NCBI RefSeq assembly: GCF_003595525.1
Contig: NZ_CP022681.1
Coordinates: 1 to 26,370 of the forward strand
Source: Streptococcus respiraculi
GTDB taxonomy: Bacteria > Bacillota > Bacilli > Lactobacillales > Streptococcaceae
Reading direction: 5' to 3'
Length of the DNA stretch: 26,370 bases
Shown piece by piece: positions 1-9,049 of the stretch. Under the pieces are notes generated by a model that was not told the origin of the DNA, did no database searches, and saw only the letters and a program-made list of their open reading frames with translations. Position numbers and translations under genes: made by a program. Numbering within the stretch: position 1 is the first letter of the stretch; each line of letters opens with the position of its first letter.

Positions 1-2
1 AT

Positions 3-2019
3 GCCTACATGGAAAGCGTTACGGGTTTTAGCGCTAGCCTGTTGCAATCACTGGGCGGAGATACGGCAAAATCTGCAGAAGTGGCCCACATGGCTATGGT
101 CGATATGTCTGATAACGCCAACAAAATGGGGACTGATATGGGGCTCATCCAAAACGCTTATCAGGGATTTGCCAAGCAGAATTACACGATGCTGGATAAT
201 TTGAAGCTTGGTTATGGCGGGACAAAGTCTGAAATGGAACGGTTGCTGGCTGATGCGGAAAAGCTGACCGGTGTTAAGTATGACATCAACAATCTCTCAG
301 ATGTGTATTCTGCAATCCATGCCATTCAAGGGAAATTAGATATTACTGGAACAACCGCAAAAGAAGCCTCAACAACTTTTAGTGGCTCATTTGAATCCAT
401 GAAGTCTGCTGCTCAAAATGTTCTAGGCAATCTCTCTTTGGGTGCGGATATTGAGCCGTCATTAGTGGCACTGGCTCAAACGACTTCTACCTTTCTTTTT
501 AGTAATTTCTTTCCGATGGTGGGAAATATTTTAAAGGGTTTACCACAGGCTTTTGCGGTTGTTTTTGAAAACTGCGGGGCCTATTTTATTGTCTGGTGGT
601 CAGCAAATGCTAGAGCAATTGGGGATTGGTTTTGACAGTGGAATGGCTGGTTTTGGCTCAAAAGTCATGACGACCATTCAACCTGTCATTCAAGGTTTTC
701 AAACTGCTTTTGGGCAATTACCTGGTCTGTTTCAAACGATTGCTAGTTCTGTGGCACCAGTTATTGAAACCATTGCAAATGGCTTTACTCAGTTAGATTT
801 TAGTGGGATTCAAGATTTGATATCTGCTATTATCCCCGCCTTAGAAGCGGGCTTTAGTCGGTTTATGTCGATTGCTGGTCCTGCGATTGATAGTGTGGTT
901 CAATCCTTTGTTGGTTTGTGGAATGCGGCGCAACCATTGATTTCTATACTGGCTGATGCCTTGATGCCAGCTTTTGAAATTCTAGGGTCTTTCCTTGGAG
1001 GGGTATTTCAAGGGATTATGATAGGGATTTCAGGTCTGTTTGACGGATTAAAGATTGCGATTGACTTTTTAACGCCAGTTATAGCATTTCTAGTTGATGG
1101 TTTGAAGCAATTTGAGCCAGTCTTCAGCATGATTGCTCAGTGGGTCGGCGTTGCCATTGGATTGTTTACTAATTTAGGTTCTATCGGAGAAGGAATGGGT
1201 AATATTCTCAAGAATGCATGGTCTAACATTCAATCAGCTGTTCAGACCGCTGGAAATCTTATCAGCACGGCCATCGAGTATATCAAGTTGGCTTTTAGTG
1301 GCGCTGGAAACGCTGTAGGTGTTTTGAAAAACATCTTCTCGCTTGCATGGATGGCGATACAAGATGTCGTCAATGTTGCAAAAGGAATTATTGAAGGTGC
1401 AATTTCAACCGTTAAGGCTGCCTTCAGCAGTTTCGGTGGCATTGTGTCTAGCGTTGGTGGGAGTGTGACGGGGATTGTCAATAATATCATCTCAACAATC
1501 AAAGGACTTGCAAATATTGATATTTCTGGTGCTGGTGCAGCGATTATGAATGGCTTTTTAGGTGGTTTGAAATCTGCTTGGGGAGCTGTGACAGACTTTG
1601 TCGGCGGTATTGCAGGCTGGATTGCTGAACATAAGGGGCCGATTTCCTACGATAAGCGGTTGCTGATTCCTGCTGGTAAAGCGATTATGGGTGGACTGAA
1701 TCAGGGGTTAGTTGCTAACTTTAGAGAGGTTCAATCTACTGTCAGCGGAATGGCTGGAGCTTTGGTGGATTCTTTTGGAGACGATGGGCTAGAAGCTAGT
1801 CTGACTAGTGATGTTCGTCAAAGTTTAACTAATGACAACCTGTTAAAAAATTCTATGGGTGTTTCTACTCAATCAGGTCTTTTAGACCGTCTAGCGAGTG
1901 TGGAGACGTTACTGCAAGGGATTTTGGACAAGGATTTGTCTGTGTACTTGGATGGTGAAAAGATTGGTCAGAGTACTTATCGTACTCATGGACAAATTAT
2001 GGCAAGGGAGGGAATGTAG
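3..2019 (+). CDS. Tail tape measure protein, C-terminal part, frameshifted
   Basis: This is the end of the protein that sets tail length and sits inside the tail tube; its start lies before the window. The 5' part reads in frame 3 (to 635) and the rest in frame 1 (from 553 to 2019). The sequence shows long hydrophobic, Gly/Ala/Ile-rich stretches with repeated short motifs, typical of tape measure C-termini. The frame changes at the AAAA run at 568-571: with one A fewer the protein reads FETAGPILLSGGQQ, which joins the two parts smoothly. I therefore regard it as one gene with a single extra base, not two genes. It is followed directly by Dit, the usual siphovirus order. Identity is sure from composition, size and neighbours; whether the frameshift is real is not. 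Confidence 0.88.
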
Positions 2020-2715
2020 ATGTATATGATTATCAATGGTTTCAATACTTCTGACATTCCTTATTGTCAGTTAATTGATGCTGGAGAGGTTGAAAGCGCA
2101 GCGCCTCGTGTGGCTGAATCTACAACGATATATGGCGCAAATGGGAAGGTCACTATCTGGGATGGCGCTTATGATAACTATGAAAGAACATTGACTTTTC
2201 TCGTTAAAACGTTGGAGGATGTACAACGATTAGTCGAGGTCTTTCGTAGCGAAAAGAATGAAGTAGAATTTTGGTACCAGTTAGGCAGTTTGTTTTATGC
2301 TGATTTTAAATCAAGCAAATATAAACCGTATGGAATGCACCATTGGACGGTTGACATTACGCTTGATATGTATCCTTTCCGCTATATGAAGAATGTAGAG
2401 GATGTGGTGTTAGCAAGCAGTGGCTCTGTTGTCAACAAGGGGACAGTATATGCGGAGCCAATCATTATCATAGAAGGACAAGGCGATGTTAGTTTGACCA
2501 TTGGCCAACAAACCATGCGCTTGATCTTAAACGGAAAGGCGACAATTGATTGCCGTCATCGGGAGCAGAAGATTTTAAATAAGGATGGACAAATCCAAAA
2601 TACCATCCGAAAACGTGGTCCGTTCTTTGAAATCGCAACTGGTCGCTCTGGGGTGACGACAAGTGGCAGTGTGTCGAAAATAACCATAAAGGGAAATTGG
2701 AGGTATAGGGTTTGA
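2020..2715 (+). CDS. Distal tail protein (Dit), siphovirus tail family
   Basis: A 231-residue protein that would form the ring joining the tail tube to the tail tip. The N-terminal half (about residues 1-125) looks like the Sipho_tail (Gp19/YomH) family: an opening MIINGFNTSDIPY segment, then the stretch with SxxxxYGANGKVTIWDGAY and the basic patch ending in WTVDITLDMYPFRY. The C-terminal half is beta-rich, ending in TIKGNWRYRV, a common Dit ending. The gene starts at the base after the tape measure stop, behind AGGGAGGGAATGTAG; a second in-frame ATG two codons later is equally usable. The next gene overlaps its last bases. Family assignment rests on recognised motifs and on the tape measure - Dit - endopeptidase order. 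Confidence 0.88.
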   Translation: MYMIINGFNTSDIPYCQLIDAGEVESAAPRVAESTTIYGANGKVTIWDGAYDNYERTLTFLVKTLEDVQRLVEVFRSEKNEVEFWYQLGSLFYADFKSSKYKPYGMHHWTVDITLDMYPFRYMKNVEDVVLASSGSVVNKGTVYAEPIIIIEGQGDVSLTIGQQTMRLILNGKATIDCRHREQKILNKDGQIQNTIRKRGPFFEIATGRSGVTTSGSVSKITIKGNWRYRV

Positions 2716-5700
2716 TTTATCTAAAAGAGGGGAATATCCCTTTGAATCTTGCTTGGGACGATGATATTGTCCAAGAAGCAAACAGCACCTACCAGCTTTC
2801 TTTTAAGTTTCCAGTGACGGATGAGAAGTGGTCTTTGTTAACAACAGAGACCTTTCTTTTGGCGGATGATTTGCATGGAGAGCAGGAGTTTTTTATCTTT
2901 GATGTGGTCAAAGAAAATGGCTATGTGCAGATTTATGCAAATCAAGTATTTACGCTATTAAATTATTACACTATGTCAAGCATAAACGTAGATAGAGTTG
3001 TAGGTCAGATGGTGATGAATGCTCTTGCTGGCTCTATCGTTCGTAGCCATCCGTTTTCATTTTCTTCTGACATTATGGGACGTCATACGCTGAATGTGGC
3101 TGATAAGTCTGTGATGGATGTACTCGCTAAAGATAAGCACTCTATCCTTGGTCAATGGGGTGGTGACCTTGTCCGTGATAAGTATGATGTGCAATTATTG
3201 CAAAATGGAGGGACTGAAAACGAGTCCCTTTTCATGTATAAGAAAAATCTAAGCAAGTACCATGAGAGTAAGTCAGTCAAGAGCTTACGGACAAGGATTC
3301 ATTTTCGAAAGAAACTCACTTCTCAAGAAAGCAAGAAGGAGCAGGTCATTCGAGTTACTGTAGATAGCCCACTGATAAATAAATATAGTCAGATTTACGA
3401 AGCAACCATGGAGGTCAACGACGAATCGGTAAAAGATGTTGCAAGTTTGAAAGAATACGGCAGGCGCTACTTTGCTAGTAATTTGTGTGACCTTGTAGAG
3501 GATAGTTTAGAACTTGAGGTGAAAGGTAAGTCGGATGTCCCCGTCAAGCTGTTTGATACGGTCAGCGTATATCATGAGCAATTTGATACTGATATTCGGA
3601 TAAAGATTTCTAAATATCATTTCTCGCCCATGTCCAAAAAATTGAAATCAATCGGATTTGGTAAAGTGTTCCAATCCATAGGAAGTACACTTAGTGGAAT
3701 GGTCAACGACGCTGTGTCAGAATCTACCTCAGCCTTGCTTTCGGACTTCGATGTCCGTTTAGCGAAAGAAATCGAAAATGCCAATCGTGCTTTCGATGCG
3801 AAATTTGACAAAGAGAAAGAAGCAATTGAAGACAGTATCGAACAAGCCAAAGCCAAGGCTGAACAAGGCTATGCTCAGCTAGCCGATGATTTCGACATAG
3901 CGCTCACTGACCAACGTAATGAAGCAATAATTGAGAGGCAATCGTTATTAGAAAGCATAGAGGAAACACGTCAGAAGCTTCAAAATATCCGTGTCGGAAG
4001 TCGTAACTACATACGTGATTATAGCTTCAAAGCGGGTTTTGACAGAATCTTGAAGAATCATGGGGATTGGCGCTTTGAACGCATTACGGATAGTCGTATT
4101 CCTGGTGGATATGCGGTAAAGGCAACTTATCACGGCGCAGAAAAGAATTCGGGCATTTCTTTGGGTCTTATCAATTTGACAACGAGCGAATGGTTAGGTC
4201 GTGAAGTGACGTTTAGTGTCTATGTTAAGGCGAACCGAAATCGCAAATTAACAAACTTTGGGCACGAGACAGGTGGTCTTTTTGGCGAAAAAGATATTAC
4301 AACGGAGTGGCAACGATTCAGTAAGAGTTTTGTTGTAACGTTACATCCAAGTAATAGCAGTTGGACAGGTGTTGCGTTATATGATGAAAGTGAAGACAAG
4401 TTTTCAAATGGCGACGAATTGTACTTTGCAGTCCCTCAACTAGAAGATGGAACTGTCGCTACTACTCCAAAACCTGCACCAGAAGACAACGAGGTCAGTC
4501 TTGCGTCGGTTGAACAACGCATAGATAGTATATCTGCTAGCGTTTCTTCGTTGGATTTAGATGGTGTTCTGAAAAAATCTGAGGTTCTGATTGAAGATGG
4601 ACGTGTTCAAATAGGTACTGGAAAGGTCCTAGACGGAAACGCAGTCGCAAGTCTTTTGACAGTTCAACCAGAAGCAATTCGGGCGGTGACAGATAAGATA
4701 GTTATTACCTCAAAACAATACAATCTTGTAAGCGATGAATACAAGAATGTTTGCAGGCGTGTGACCCAAAGTGGTTATGTGATGGACATTCCTTTGGCGA
4801 TTAATGAGAGAGAGTTTTCGATTACAGGAGAGGCTATGCGTGTATCAGGAAGTGGTAGTCTGCAATTTTACTGCGTGGTATTTTATGGCGATGGAAGCAG
4901 GGTGGGAACGGGCTATACATCTAGTCTTATGAACACGACCAAGGCGCCTTTTAGCTTAACTTCCAAATTTACTACAACTAGCGGTAAAAGCGTGTCTGGT
5001 ATCAGATTTTATATGAACGTCTCATCTTCTGATGTGTGGGAGGTGTGTAACCTATCCATTATGCCGAAAATTGGTGCAGAGCTAATCGTTGACGGGTCTA
5101 TCACAGCTGATAAACTAAACGCAAATAGCGTGCGAGCAGGTATCCTGACCGCAAACTCTATCACGTCAAACATGATTGCTTCAGAGGCAATCACGGGTGA
5201 TAAGCTGAAGGTAGATACCGCACTAATCAATAAACTTACAACAAATGATGCACTGATTCGAAATTTGACTGCTAAATCAGCGTTTATTACAGCGATTCAA
5301 GCGATTGACTTGAGTGCGTCACGAATTAAGAGCGGAGTCTTGCAAGCACGAAACGGTGCGATGAGGATTGACCTTGATAACGCTGGAATTTCATTTAAAG
5401 AAAAAGCAACACTTAAGTTTGAATCAACCGGCAATATCTTTTACAGAGAGAAAAAACATCCAAAGGGGCATAATACCATTGGAGCCCTCATGTTTAAGGA
5501 TAGTCGAGGCGGAGGTGTTCTGACGGCCTTAGGCAATACCTCTCATCAGTCTGTCGAAGCTATGCGAAATACACAAGGGGAAGGTGGATGGACAGGTGAT
5601 TTTGCGGGTGTCAGAGTCATTCGTGATGATAGAAACACACAATGGGACCGTGTCGACATCATCGCAGATAGGATTATCATGGCTCACTCTACTAATTTCC

Positions 5701-5876
5701 AAGATAAACACAATAGCGGATTTTATTTCTATCCTACGGCAGTCAACGGCTGGTGGAATTTGGGGAGAATTTTACAACTTATTAGCAATAAGTTTGAACA
5801 ACACGGATGGGGAGGAATTGGAAATATCTACAGCTTAACTTATAAAGAAGAAACTAATCCAACTCAATTCACGTAA
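2712..5876 (+). CDS. Tail tip/tail endopeptidase (Tal-like) fused to fibre
   Basis: A 1054-residue baseplate or tail-tip protein expected to contact the cell wall. About residues 1-340 resemble the prophage tail endopeptidase family (opening MIYLKEGNIPLNLAWDDD). About 345-425 is a long charged coiled coil. About 430-580 looks like a carbohydrate-binding jelly roll (GSRNYIRDYSF start, later GVALYDESEDKFSNGDELYF). About 790-915 carries the Ala/Asn/Ser/Thr-rich SITADKLNANSVRAG type repeats that form trimeric fibre stalks, and the end resembles Gp58-like fibre tips. The start is TTG, chosen because a GGAGG lies just upstream (about 2699-2703) and the ORF overlaps Dit by four bases. In many streptococcal phages these parts are one gene, as here. 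Host-range role is inferred from the family. Confidence 0.82.
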   Translation: MIYLKEGNIPLNLAWDDDIVQEANSTYQLSFKFPVTDEKWSLLTTETFLLADDLHGEQEFFIFDVVKENGYVQIYANQVFTLLNYYTMSSINVDRVVGQMVMNALAGSIVRSHPFSFSSDIMGRHTLNVADKSVMDVLAKDKHSILGQWGGDLVRDKYDVQLLQNGGTENESLFMYKKNLSKYHESKSVKSLRTRIHFRKKLTSQESKKEQVIRVTVDSPLINKYSQIYEATMEVNDESVKDVASLKEYGRRYFASNLCDLVEDSLELEVKGKSDVPVKLFDTVSVYHEQFDTDIRIKISKYHFSPMSKKLKSIGFGKVFQSIGSTLSGMVNDAVSESTSALLSDFDVRLAKEIENANRAFDAKFDKEKEAIEDSIEQAKAKAEQGYAQLADDFDIALTDQRNEAIIERQSLLESIEETRQKLQNIRVGSRNYIRDYSFKAGFDRILKNHGDWRFERITDSRIPGGYAVKATYHGAEKNSGISLGLINLTTSEWLGREVTFSVYVKANRNRKLTNFGHETGGLFGEKDITTEWQRFSKSFVVTLHPSNSSWTGVALYDESEDKFSNGDELYFAVPQLEDGTVATTPKPAPEDNEVSLASVEQRIDSISASVSSLDLDGVLKKSEVLIEDGRVQIGTGKVLDGNAVASLLTVQPEAIRAVTDKIVITSKQYNLVSDEYKNVCRRVTQSGYVMDIPLAINEREFSITGEAMRVSGSGSLQFYCVVFYGDGSRVGTGYTSSLMNTTKAPFSLTSKFTTTSGKSVSGIRFYMNVSSSDVWEVCNLSIMPKIGAELIVDGSITADKLNANSVRAGILTANSITSNMIASEAITGDKLKVDTALINKLTTNDALIRNLTAKSAFITAIQAIDLSASRIKSGVLQARNGAMRIDLDNAGISFKEKATLKFESTGNIFYREKKHPKGHNTIGALMFKDSRGGGVLTALGNTSHQSVEAMRNTQGEGGWTGDFAGVRVIRDDRNTQWDRVDIIADRIIMAHSTNFQDKHNSGFYFYPTAVNGWWNLGRILQLISNKFEQHGWGGIGNIYSLTYKEETNPTQFT

Positions 5877-5891
5877 GCGAAGGAGAAACAC

Positions 5892-6125
5892 ATGAACGAG
5901 TACTTATATACACACATGATTGCGGACTTGTCTGATCAAGTTAAGAATAAGACGTTGGAATCTGCGGAGTATCGTGCACGTCTAGCGCAGGTAACAGAAG
6001 AAAAGGCGCAGGTTGTGCAGGATTTGGCATTTGTCCAAAAAGTTTTAGACTCGGACAAGGACTTGAAAGAGCTCTTTGATGAGCAGACTAAGAAACTAGA
6101 AGAGGAGGTAGCACATGGCGCTTAG
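5892..6125 (+). CDS. Small coiled-coil protein after the tail fibre
   Basis: A 77-residue, highly charged protein (MNEYLYTHMIADLSDQVKNK at the start) predicted to be mostly helical, with a coiled coil over the last 50 residues. It has a good ribosome site (AAGGAG, 5880-5885). It overlaps the next gene by 11 bases, so the two are probably translated together. Streptococcal phages commonly carry one or two such short genes between tail fibre and holin. I do not recognise a family with confidence; a structural or assembly role is inference from position only. Confidence 0.72.
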   Translation: MNEYLYTHMIADLSDQVKNKTLESAEYRARLAQVTEEKAQVVQDLAFVQKVLDSDKDLKELFDEQTKKLEEEVAHGA

Positions 6126-6600
6126 GGTTTATTCATCGGCTTCTTACAATCCAACGACAGGCAAAACACTTGTCGGGATAAAAGAAAGTGATGACAGAGA
6201 GACCGTTTTATTCAATGCAACTCTGGATGGTGACCACACAAACGATTCAGACGCAGATTTGATTAAGCTAGCGCTTGATTGGTTCACGCTTCGGTATGTT
6301 AAAGCCTTCTCAGACCAGCTCTTAAATGACAAGGTCAATGAAGCGACAAAGGCTGCCAAGGCTTCTCAGGAAGCAGCGGATGAGGCGAAGGCTTCGACTG
6401 AGGAAATCAGACAGGCAACGGAGCAGGTCAAGGCGATGGTTCGTACGGTGTCCTTGACCCTTAATGAAGCGTTAGGTATGCTTTTTGAGGACAAAGACAG
6501 TGAAGAAGAGATGTCTGATGACGATGAAGAATCGGAAGATACCGCAGAAACAGAGGTAGTTTCAGATGATGAACATGAAACAACTATTGAAAACAATTAA
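6115..6600 (+). CDS. DUF1366-like phage protein
   Basis: A 161-residue protein. The N-terminal 60 residues form a beta-rich segment (YSSASYNPTTGKTLVGIKES and LDGDHTNDSDADLIKLALDW) resembling the DUF1366 family of streptococcal phages. The middle (about 70-115) is an Ala/Lys/Glu coiled coil. The last 35 residues are extremely acidic (Glu/Asp-rich with Ser/Thr) and look disordered. Ribosome site AGAGGAGG precedes the ATG. It lies between tail-tip and lysis genes, the usual place of this family. Function is unknown; the acidic tail is longer than I would expect and may be lineage specific. Confidence 0.7.
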   Translation: MALRVYSSASYNPTTGKTLVGIKESDDRETVLFNATLDGDHTNDSDADLIKLALDWFTLRYVKAFSDQLLNDKVNEATKAAKASQEAADEAKASTEEIRQATEQVKAMVRTVSLTLNEALGMLFEDKDSEEEMSDDDEESEDTAETEVVSDDEHETTIENN

Positions 6601-6625
6601 AACGATAACAGAAAGAGGGACAATT

Positions 6626-6754
6626 ATGATGGTTAATTTTTACGCGATGGAAATTTTAGAAGGCTGGATTACAATCGAACAAGTGCCAAAACGCTTTCGT
6701 AAGCGGGTGCAGGAGTTGGTGAAGTTGGCTGAAACTGGATTAGATAAAGAGTAG
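6626..6754 (+). CDS. Short CD1375/XkdX-like phage protein
   Basis: A 42-residue protein, MMVNFYAMEILEGWITIEQV then a basic helix KRFRKRVQEL. It resembles the very short XkdX or CD1375-type proteins that sit between tail fibre and holin genes in many Firmicutes phages. A longer in-frame start exists at 6566, but that would overlap DUF1366 by 35 bases. I prefer 6626 (or 6629) because AGAGGG at 6614-6619 sits at the right distance. The stop codon lies within the left arm of a hairpin (6746-6771). Role unknown. Confidence 0.6.
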   Translation: MMVNFYAMEILEGWITIEQVPKRFRKRVQELVKLAETGLDKE

Positions 6755-6771
6755 TCGCAAGGCTACTCTTT
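6746..6771 (+). terminator. Hairpin with T-run at the end of the 42-residue gene
   Basis: Perfect 9 bp arms AAAGAGTAG / CTACTCTTT enclose an 8-base loop. The T-run is short (three), so termination is probably partial; it may instead protect an mRNA end before the lysis genes. Confidence 0.45.
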
Positions 6772-6787
6772 AAGGGAAGGAGACACT

Positions 6788-7081
6788 ATGCCAGAAAGTA
6801 TCAAAGCAGAGTTTTTGCTTTGGCTTGTTGGAACAGCTATTCCTTGTATTAGTATGTACATTACAAATAAAGGCAAAATCAAGGAAGCGGAACATCGTAT
6901 GACTGTCCTTGAAATGAAAGTGGAGCAAGCCGAATCAAAAGCTGCGCATAATGCGACACGTCTTGACGGACACGATGAGCAATATCGCGCTATGTATGCG
7001 ATTGTGGAACAGGTCAAGCACTTATCTACAACGCTCGAAGAAGTCAAGCATGATGTCAAGAGTTTAACACGAAAGGAGTAA
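6788..7081 (+). CDS. Membrane-anchored coiled-coil protein, XhlA-like architecture
   Basis: A 97-residue protein with one N-terminal membrane segment (about residues 8-26, FLLWLVGTAIPCISMYI) followed by a long coiled coil (about 32-95) ending in DVKSLTRKE. This layout is like haemolysin XhlA-type accessory lysis proteins, which accompany the holin, although the XhlA order is usually coiled coil first and membrane segment last. It has a clear AAGGAG ribosome site and lies seven bases before the holin gene. A role in lysis timing or as a second holin is inferred from position and topology. Confidence 0.65.
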   Translation: MPESIKAEFLLWLVGTAIPCISMYITNKGKIKEAEHRMTVLEMKVEQAESKAAHNATRLDGHDEQYRAMYAIVEQVKHLSTTLEEVKHDVKSLTRKE

Positions 7082-7088
7082 CATACAC

Positions 7089-7316
7089 ATGATTAACTGG
7101 AAAGTACGCTTACGCAATCCACGTTTTTGGGTTGCTTTATTATCAGCCGTGGCGCTACTGGCGCAACAGATAGGCTTGAATGTGTTCCCTGAAAACTGGA
7201 AAGAAGTTTTAAATACTGTCTTGACAGTTCTTGCGATTGTGGGGATTGTAGAAGACCCTACAACAGCAGGTCTATCTGACAGCGAGCGGGCTATGAACTA
7301 TGAAGAACCAAAATAA
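7089..7316 (+). CDS. Phage holin, phi LC3 family
   Basis: A 75-residue small membrane protein that would make the pore letting endolysin reach the wall. Seen: the family opening INWKVRLRNPRFWVALLSAV, two hydrophobic segments (about 13-30 and 40-54) joined by a short turn with Pro-Glu-Asn-Trp, then the characteristic VEDPTTAGLSDSERAMNYEE tail. The length matches the family. It starts with ATG behind GAAAGGAG and is followed by a mini membrane gene and the endolysin, so the lysis cassette is complete. Confidence 0.9.
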   Translation: MINWKVRLRNPRFWVALLSAVALLAQQIGLNVFPENWKEVLNTVLTVLAIVGIVEDPTTAGLSDSERAMNYEEPK

Positions 7317-7332
7317 GTAAAGGAGACATAGC

Positions 7333-7443
7333 ATGAGAGCGATAAAACGCTTATTGTTAATGATGATGTTATTACCTATGGGTTATATCGCTTTCGTGCT
7401 TAGCCCGTTTATAGAATTATTTTATAAGGAGGGAAATAGATGA
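7333..7443 (+). CDS. 36-residue membrane micro-protein in the lysis cassette
   Basis: ATG at 7333 behind AAGGAGACATAGC; the peptide begins MRAIKRLLLMMMLLPMGYIA, with a basic N-terminus and one hydrophobic helix, and ends FYKEGNR. Its TGA overlaps the endolysin ATG (ATGA), so translation is probably coupled. It is too small for most gene finders. It could be a second holin, an antiholin or a signal-like peptide; none of these is shown by the sequence. Confidence 0.6.
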   Translation: MRAIKRLLLMMMLLPMGYIAFVLSPFIELFYKEGNR

Positions 7444-8798
7444 CAGTAAATACTGAGACGGCAATTGCCTGGTTCGAGGCTAGAAAAGGTAAAGTAAGTT
7501 ACTCCATGGACTATCGTGATGGTCCGAACAGCTACGATTGCTCAAGTTCTGTTTATTATGCTTTGATGTCAGCTGGCGCTATTTCGGCTGGTTGGGCAGT
7601 TAATACTGAGTATGAGCATGACTGGCTCATTAAGAATGGTTATACACTCATTGCAGAAAATCAAGACTGGGGTGCAAAGCGTGGAGATGTCTTTATTTGG
7701 GGACGCCGTGGTCAGTCTAGCGGTGCAGGTGGGCATACTGGCATTTTCATTGACTCGGATAACATCATTCATTGTAATTGGGGCAGAAGAGGTATTAGTG
7801 TTGATCATTATGACACAGTAGCAGCCGCTAGTTGCTATATGTATTGTTATGTTTATCGTTTGACAAATCAAATCAGCACAACCGCTGGAAAAAGCCTTGA
7901 CACCCTTGTTCAGGAAACCCTTGCAGGTAAGTATGGAAATGGCGAGGAGCGCAAAAAAGCGCTTGGTAATCAATACGAGGCTGTTATGGCAGTCATCAAT
8001 GGCAAAGCTACGACAGTTAAAAAGACGATTGACCAGATGGCGCAAGAAGTAATTGCAGGTAAGTATGGAAACGGCGAGGAGCGAAAAAAATTGCTAGGTT
8101 CTGATTATGACGCAGTTCAAAAACGAGTGACGGAAATTTTACAAGGCTCTACATCGTCACCCGTTTCGAAACCGACAAAAGAAGCTGGCGATTTGTCCTT
8201 TAATGGTGCTATCTTGAAAAAAGCAGTACTGGACAAGATTTTGGAAAACTGCAAAAAGCACAATATCCTACCAAGCTACGCCCTAACCATTCTTCATTTT
8301 GAGGGCTTATGGGGCACCTCTGCGGTTGGTCGAACAGACAACAATTGGGGCGGTATGACCATGACATCAAACGATGAGCGCATTACTCGTCCAAGCGGTG
8401 TCACAGTCACCCGAGGTCTGGCCAGACCGTCAAATGAGGGTGGCTACTATATGCACTATGCGACAGTAGACGACTTTTTGACGGACTGGTTCTATTTGTT
8501 GCGAGCTGGTGGCTCTTACAAAGTTAGCAGTGCAAAGACATTTAGCGAAGCAGTCAAAGGCATGTTCAAAGTTGGGGGTGCAGTCTATGACTATGCGGCT
8601 ACAGGGTATGAAAATTACCTGGTAGGTGCTTCTAGTCGCTTGAAAGCAATTGAAGCTGAAAATGGTAGTTTGACTAAGTATGACCTAATTCCCGACACGC
8701 CAAGCAATTTACAGCCCGACAAAATAGACGTTGCGCTTGACGGTATCGAAGTATCTATCAATGGTGTGAAATATACGCTTAATAAGAAGCCGATATAA
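7440..8798 (+). CDS. Bifunctional endolysin, lambdaSa2 type
   Basis: A 452-residue wall hydrolase with the lambdaSa2 layout. Residues 1-145: peptidase/amidase domain of the Amidase_5 (Pal-like, NlpC/P60-related) family with Cys34 in SYDCSSS and His99 in GGHTGIF as likely catalytic residues. About 153-187 and 196-233: two Cpl-7 wall-binding repeats, both containing AGKYGNGEERKK. About 255-420: a glucosaminidase domain with a likely catalytic Glu in LHFEGLWGTS. In lambdaSa2 the first enzyme is a gamma-D-glutaminyl-L-lysine endopeptidase and the last cuts GlcNAc bonds; I infer the same here. There is no signal peptide, so it depends on the holin. AAGGAGG precedes the start and a terminator follows. 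Confidence 0.93.
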   Translation: MTVNTETAIAWFEARKGKVSYSMDYRDGPNSYDCSSSVYYALMSAGAISAGWAVNTEYEHDWLIKNGYTLIAENQDWGAKRGDVFIWGRRGQSSGAGGHTGIFIDSDNIIHCNWGRRGISVDHYDTVAAASCYMYCYVYRLTNQISTTAGKSLDTLVQETLAGKYGNGEERKKALGNQYEAVMAVINGKATTVKKTIDQMAQEVIAGKYGNGEERKKLLGSDYDAVQKRVTEILQGSTSSPVSKPTKEAGDLSFNGAILKKAVLDKILENCKKHNILPSYALTILHFEGLWGTSAVGRTDNNWGGMTMTSNDERITRPSGVTVTRGLARPSNEGGYYMHYATVDDFLTDWFYLLRAGGSYKVSSAKTFSEAVKGMFKVGGAVYDYAATGYENYLVGASSRLKAIEAENGSLTKYDLIPDTPSNLQPDKIDVALDGIEVSINGVKYTLNKKPI

Positions 8799-8804
8799 AA
8801 CAAG

Positions 8805-8841
8805 CAACCCCGCTCAGAGGAATCTGGGCGGGACTTTTTTG
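8805..8841 (+). terminator. Rho-independent terminator after the endolysin
   Basis: Stem CCCGCTCAG / CTGGGCGGG (8809-8817 with 8824-8832, one wobble pair), six-base loop, followed by a T-run at 8835-8840. It ends the late operon. Confidence 0.85.
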
Positions 8842-8857
8842 TTGTGTAAAAAATAAA

Positions 8858-9049
8858 TTCGTCCGAAATTCGTCCGAAATAATTTCTATATTTATCCGTA
8901 TTTATCCAAATTAAAAATCAAAAAAGCCCGATTTTATGGGCTTTTAACTTGGTTAAATCCTGATAAAACAGGTATAAAAAGGCGGTAGACGGATTATATA
9001 TCCTTTATATAACAGGTTTTAAGGGCTATTCGTCCGAAATTCGTCCGAA
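8858..9049. other. Probable attP region with four integrase arm-type boxes
   Basis: The decamer TTCGTCCGAA (itself a near-palindrome, TTCG-TC-CGAA) occurs as an adjacent pair at 8858-8867/8869-8878 and again at 9029-9038/9040-9049, each pair spaced 11 bp. The right pair lies inside the 3' end of the integrase gene. Paired direct repeats on both sides of a region just downstream of int are what arm-binding sites of a tyrosine integrase look like. The core site must lie between them (roughly 8880-9028), but I cannot fix it without the host attB. Two copies of TATTTATCC at about 8889-8907 are also in this interval. Confidence 0.6.
8922..8945. terminator. Bidirectional terminator between lysin and integrase
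   Basis: Perfect 8 bp arms AAAAGCCC / GGGCTTTT with an eight-base loop. The A-run on one side and T-run on the other allow it to work in both directions between the convergent late operon and the integrase gene. Confidence 0.7.

Noticed and set aside
1..204. A 67-codon frame-1 ORF at the window start
   Set aside because: It is a shadow of the tape measure gene, which reads in frame 3 here and continues the family sequence.
568..571. Programmed frameshift in the tape measure or head genes
   Set aside because: No slippery heptamer or downstream structure is evident, and the same +1 homopolymer pattern occurs in eight other places in unrelated genes.
7569..8045. A 158-codon minus-strand ORF within the endolysin gene
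   Set aside because: It lies entirely opposite conserved endolysin domains, has no ribosome site and no family-like sequence.
8880..9028. A tRNA gene fragment as the attachment core
   Set aside because: No cloverleaf or T-arm sequence could be found in the interval, so the core remains unidentified.
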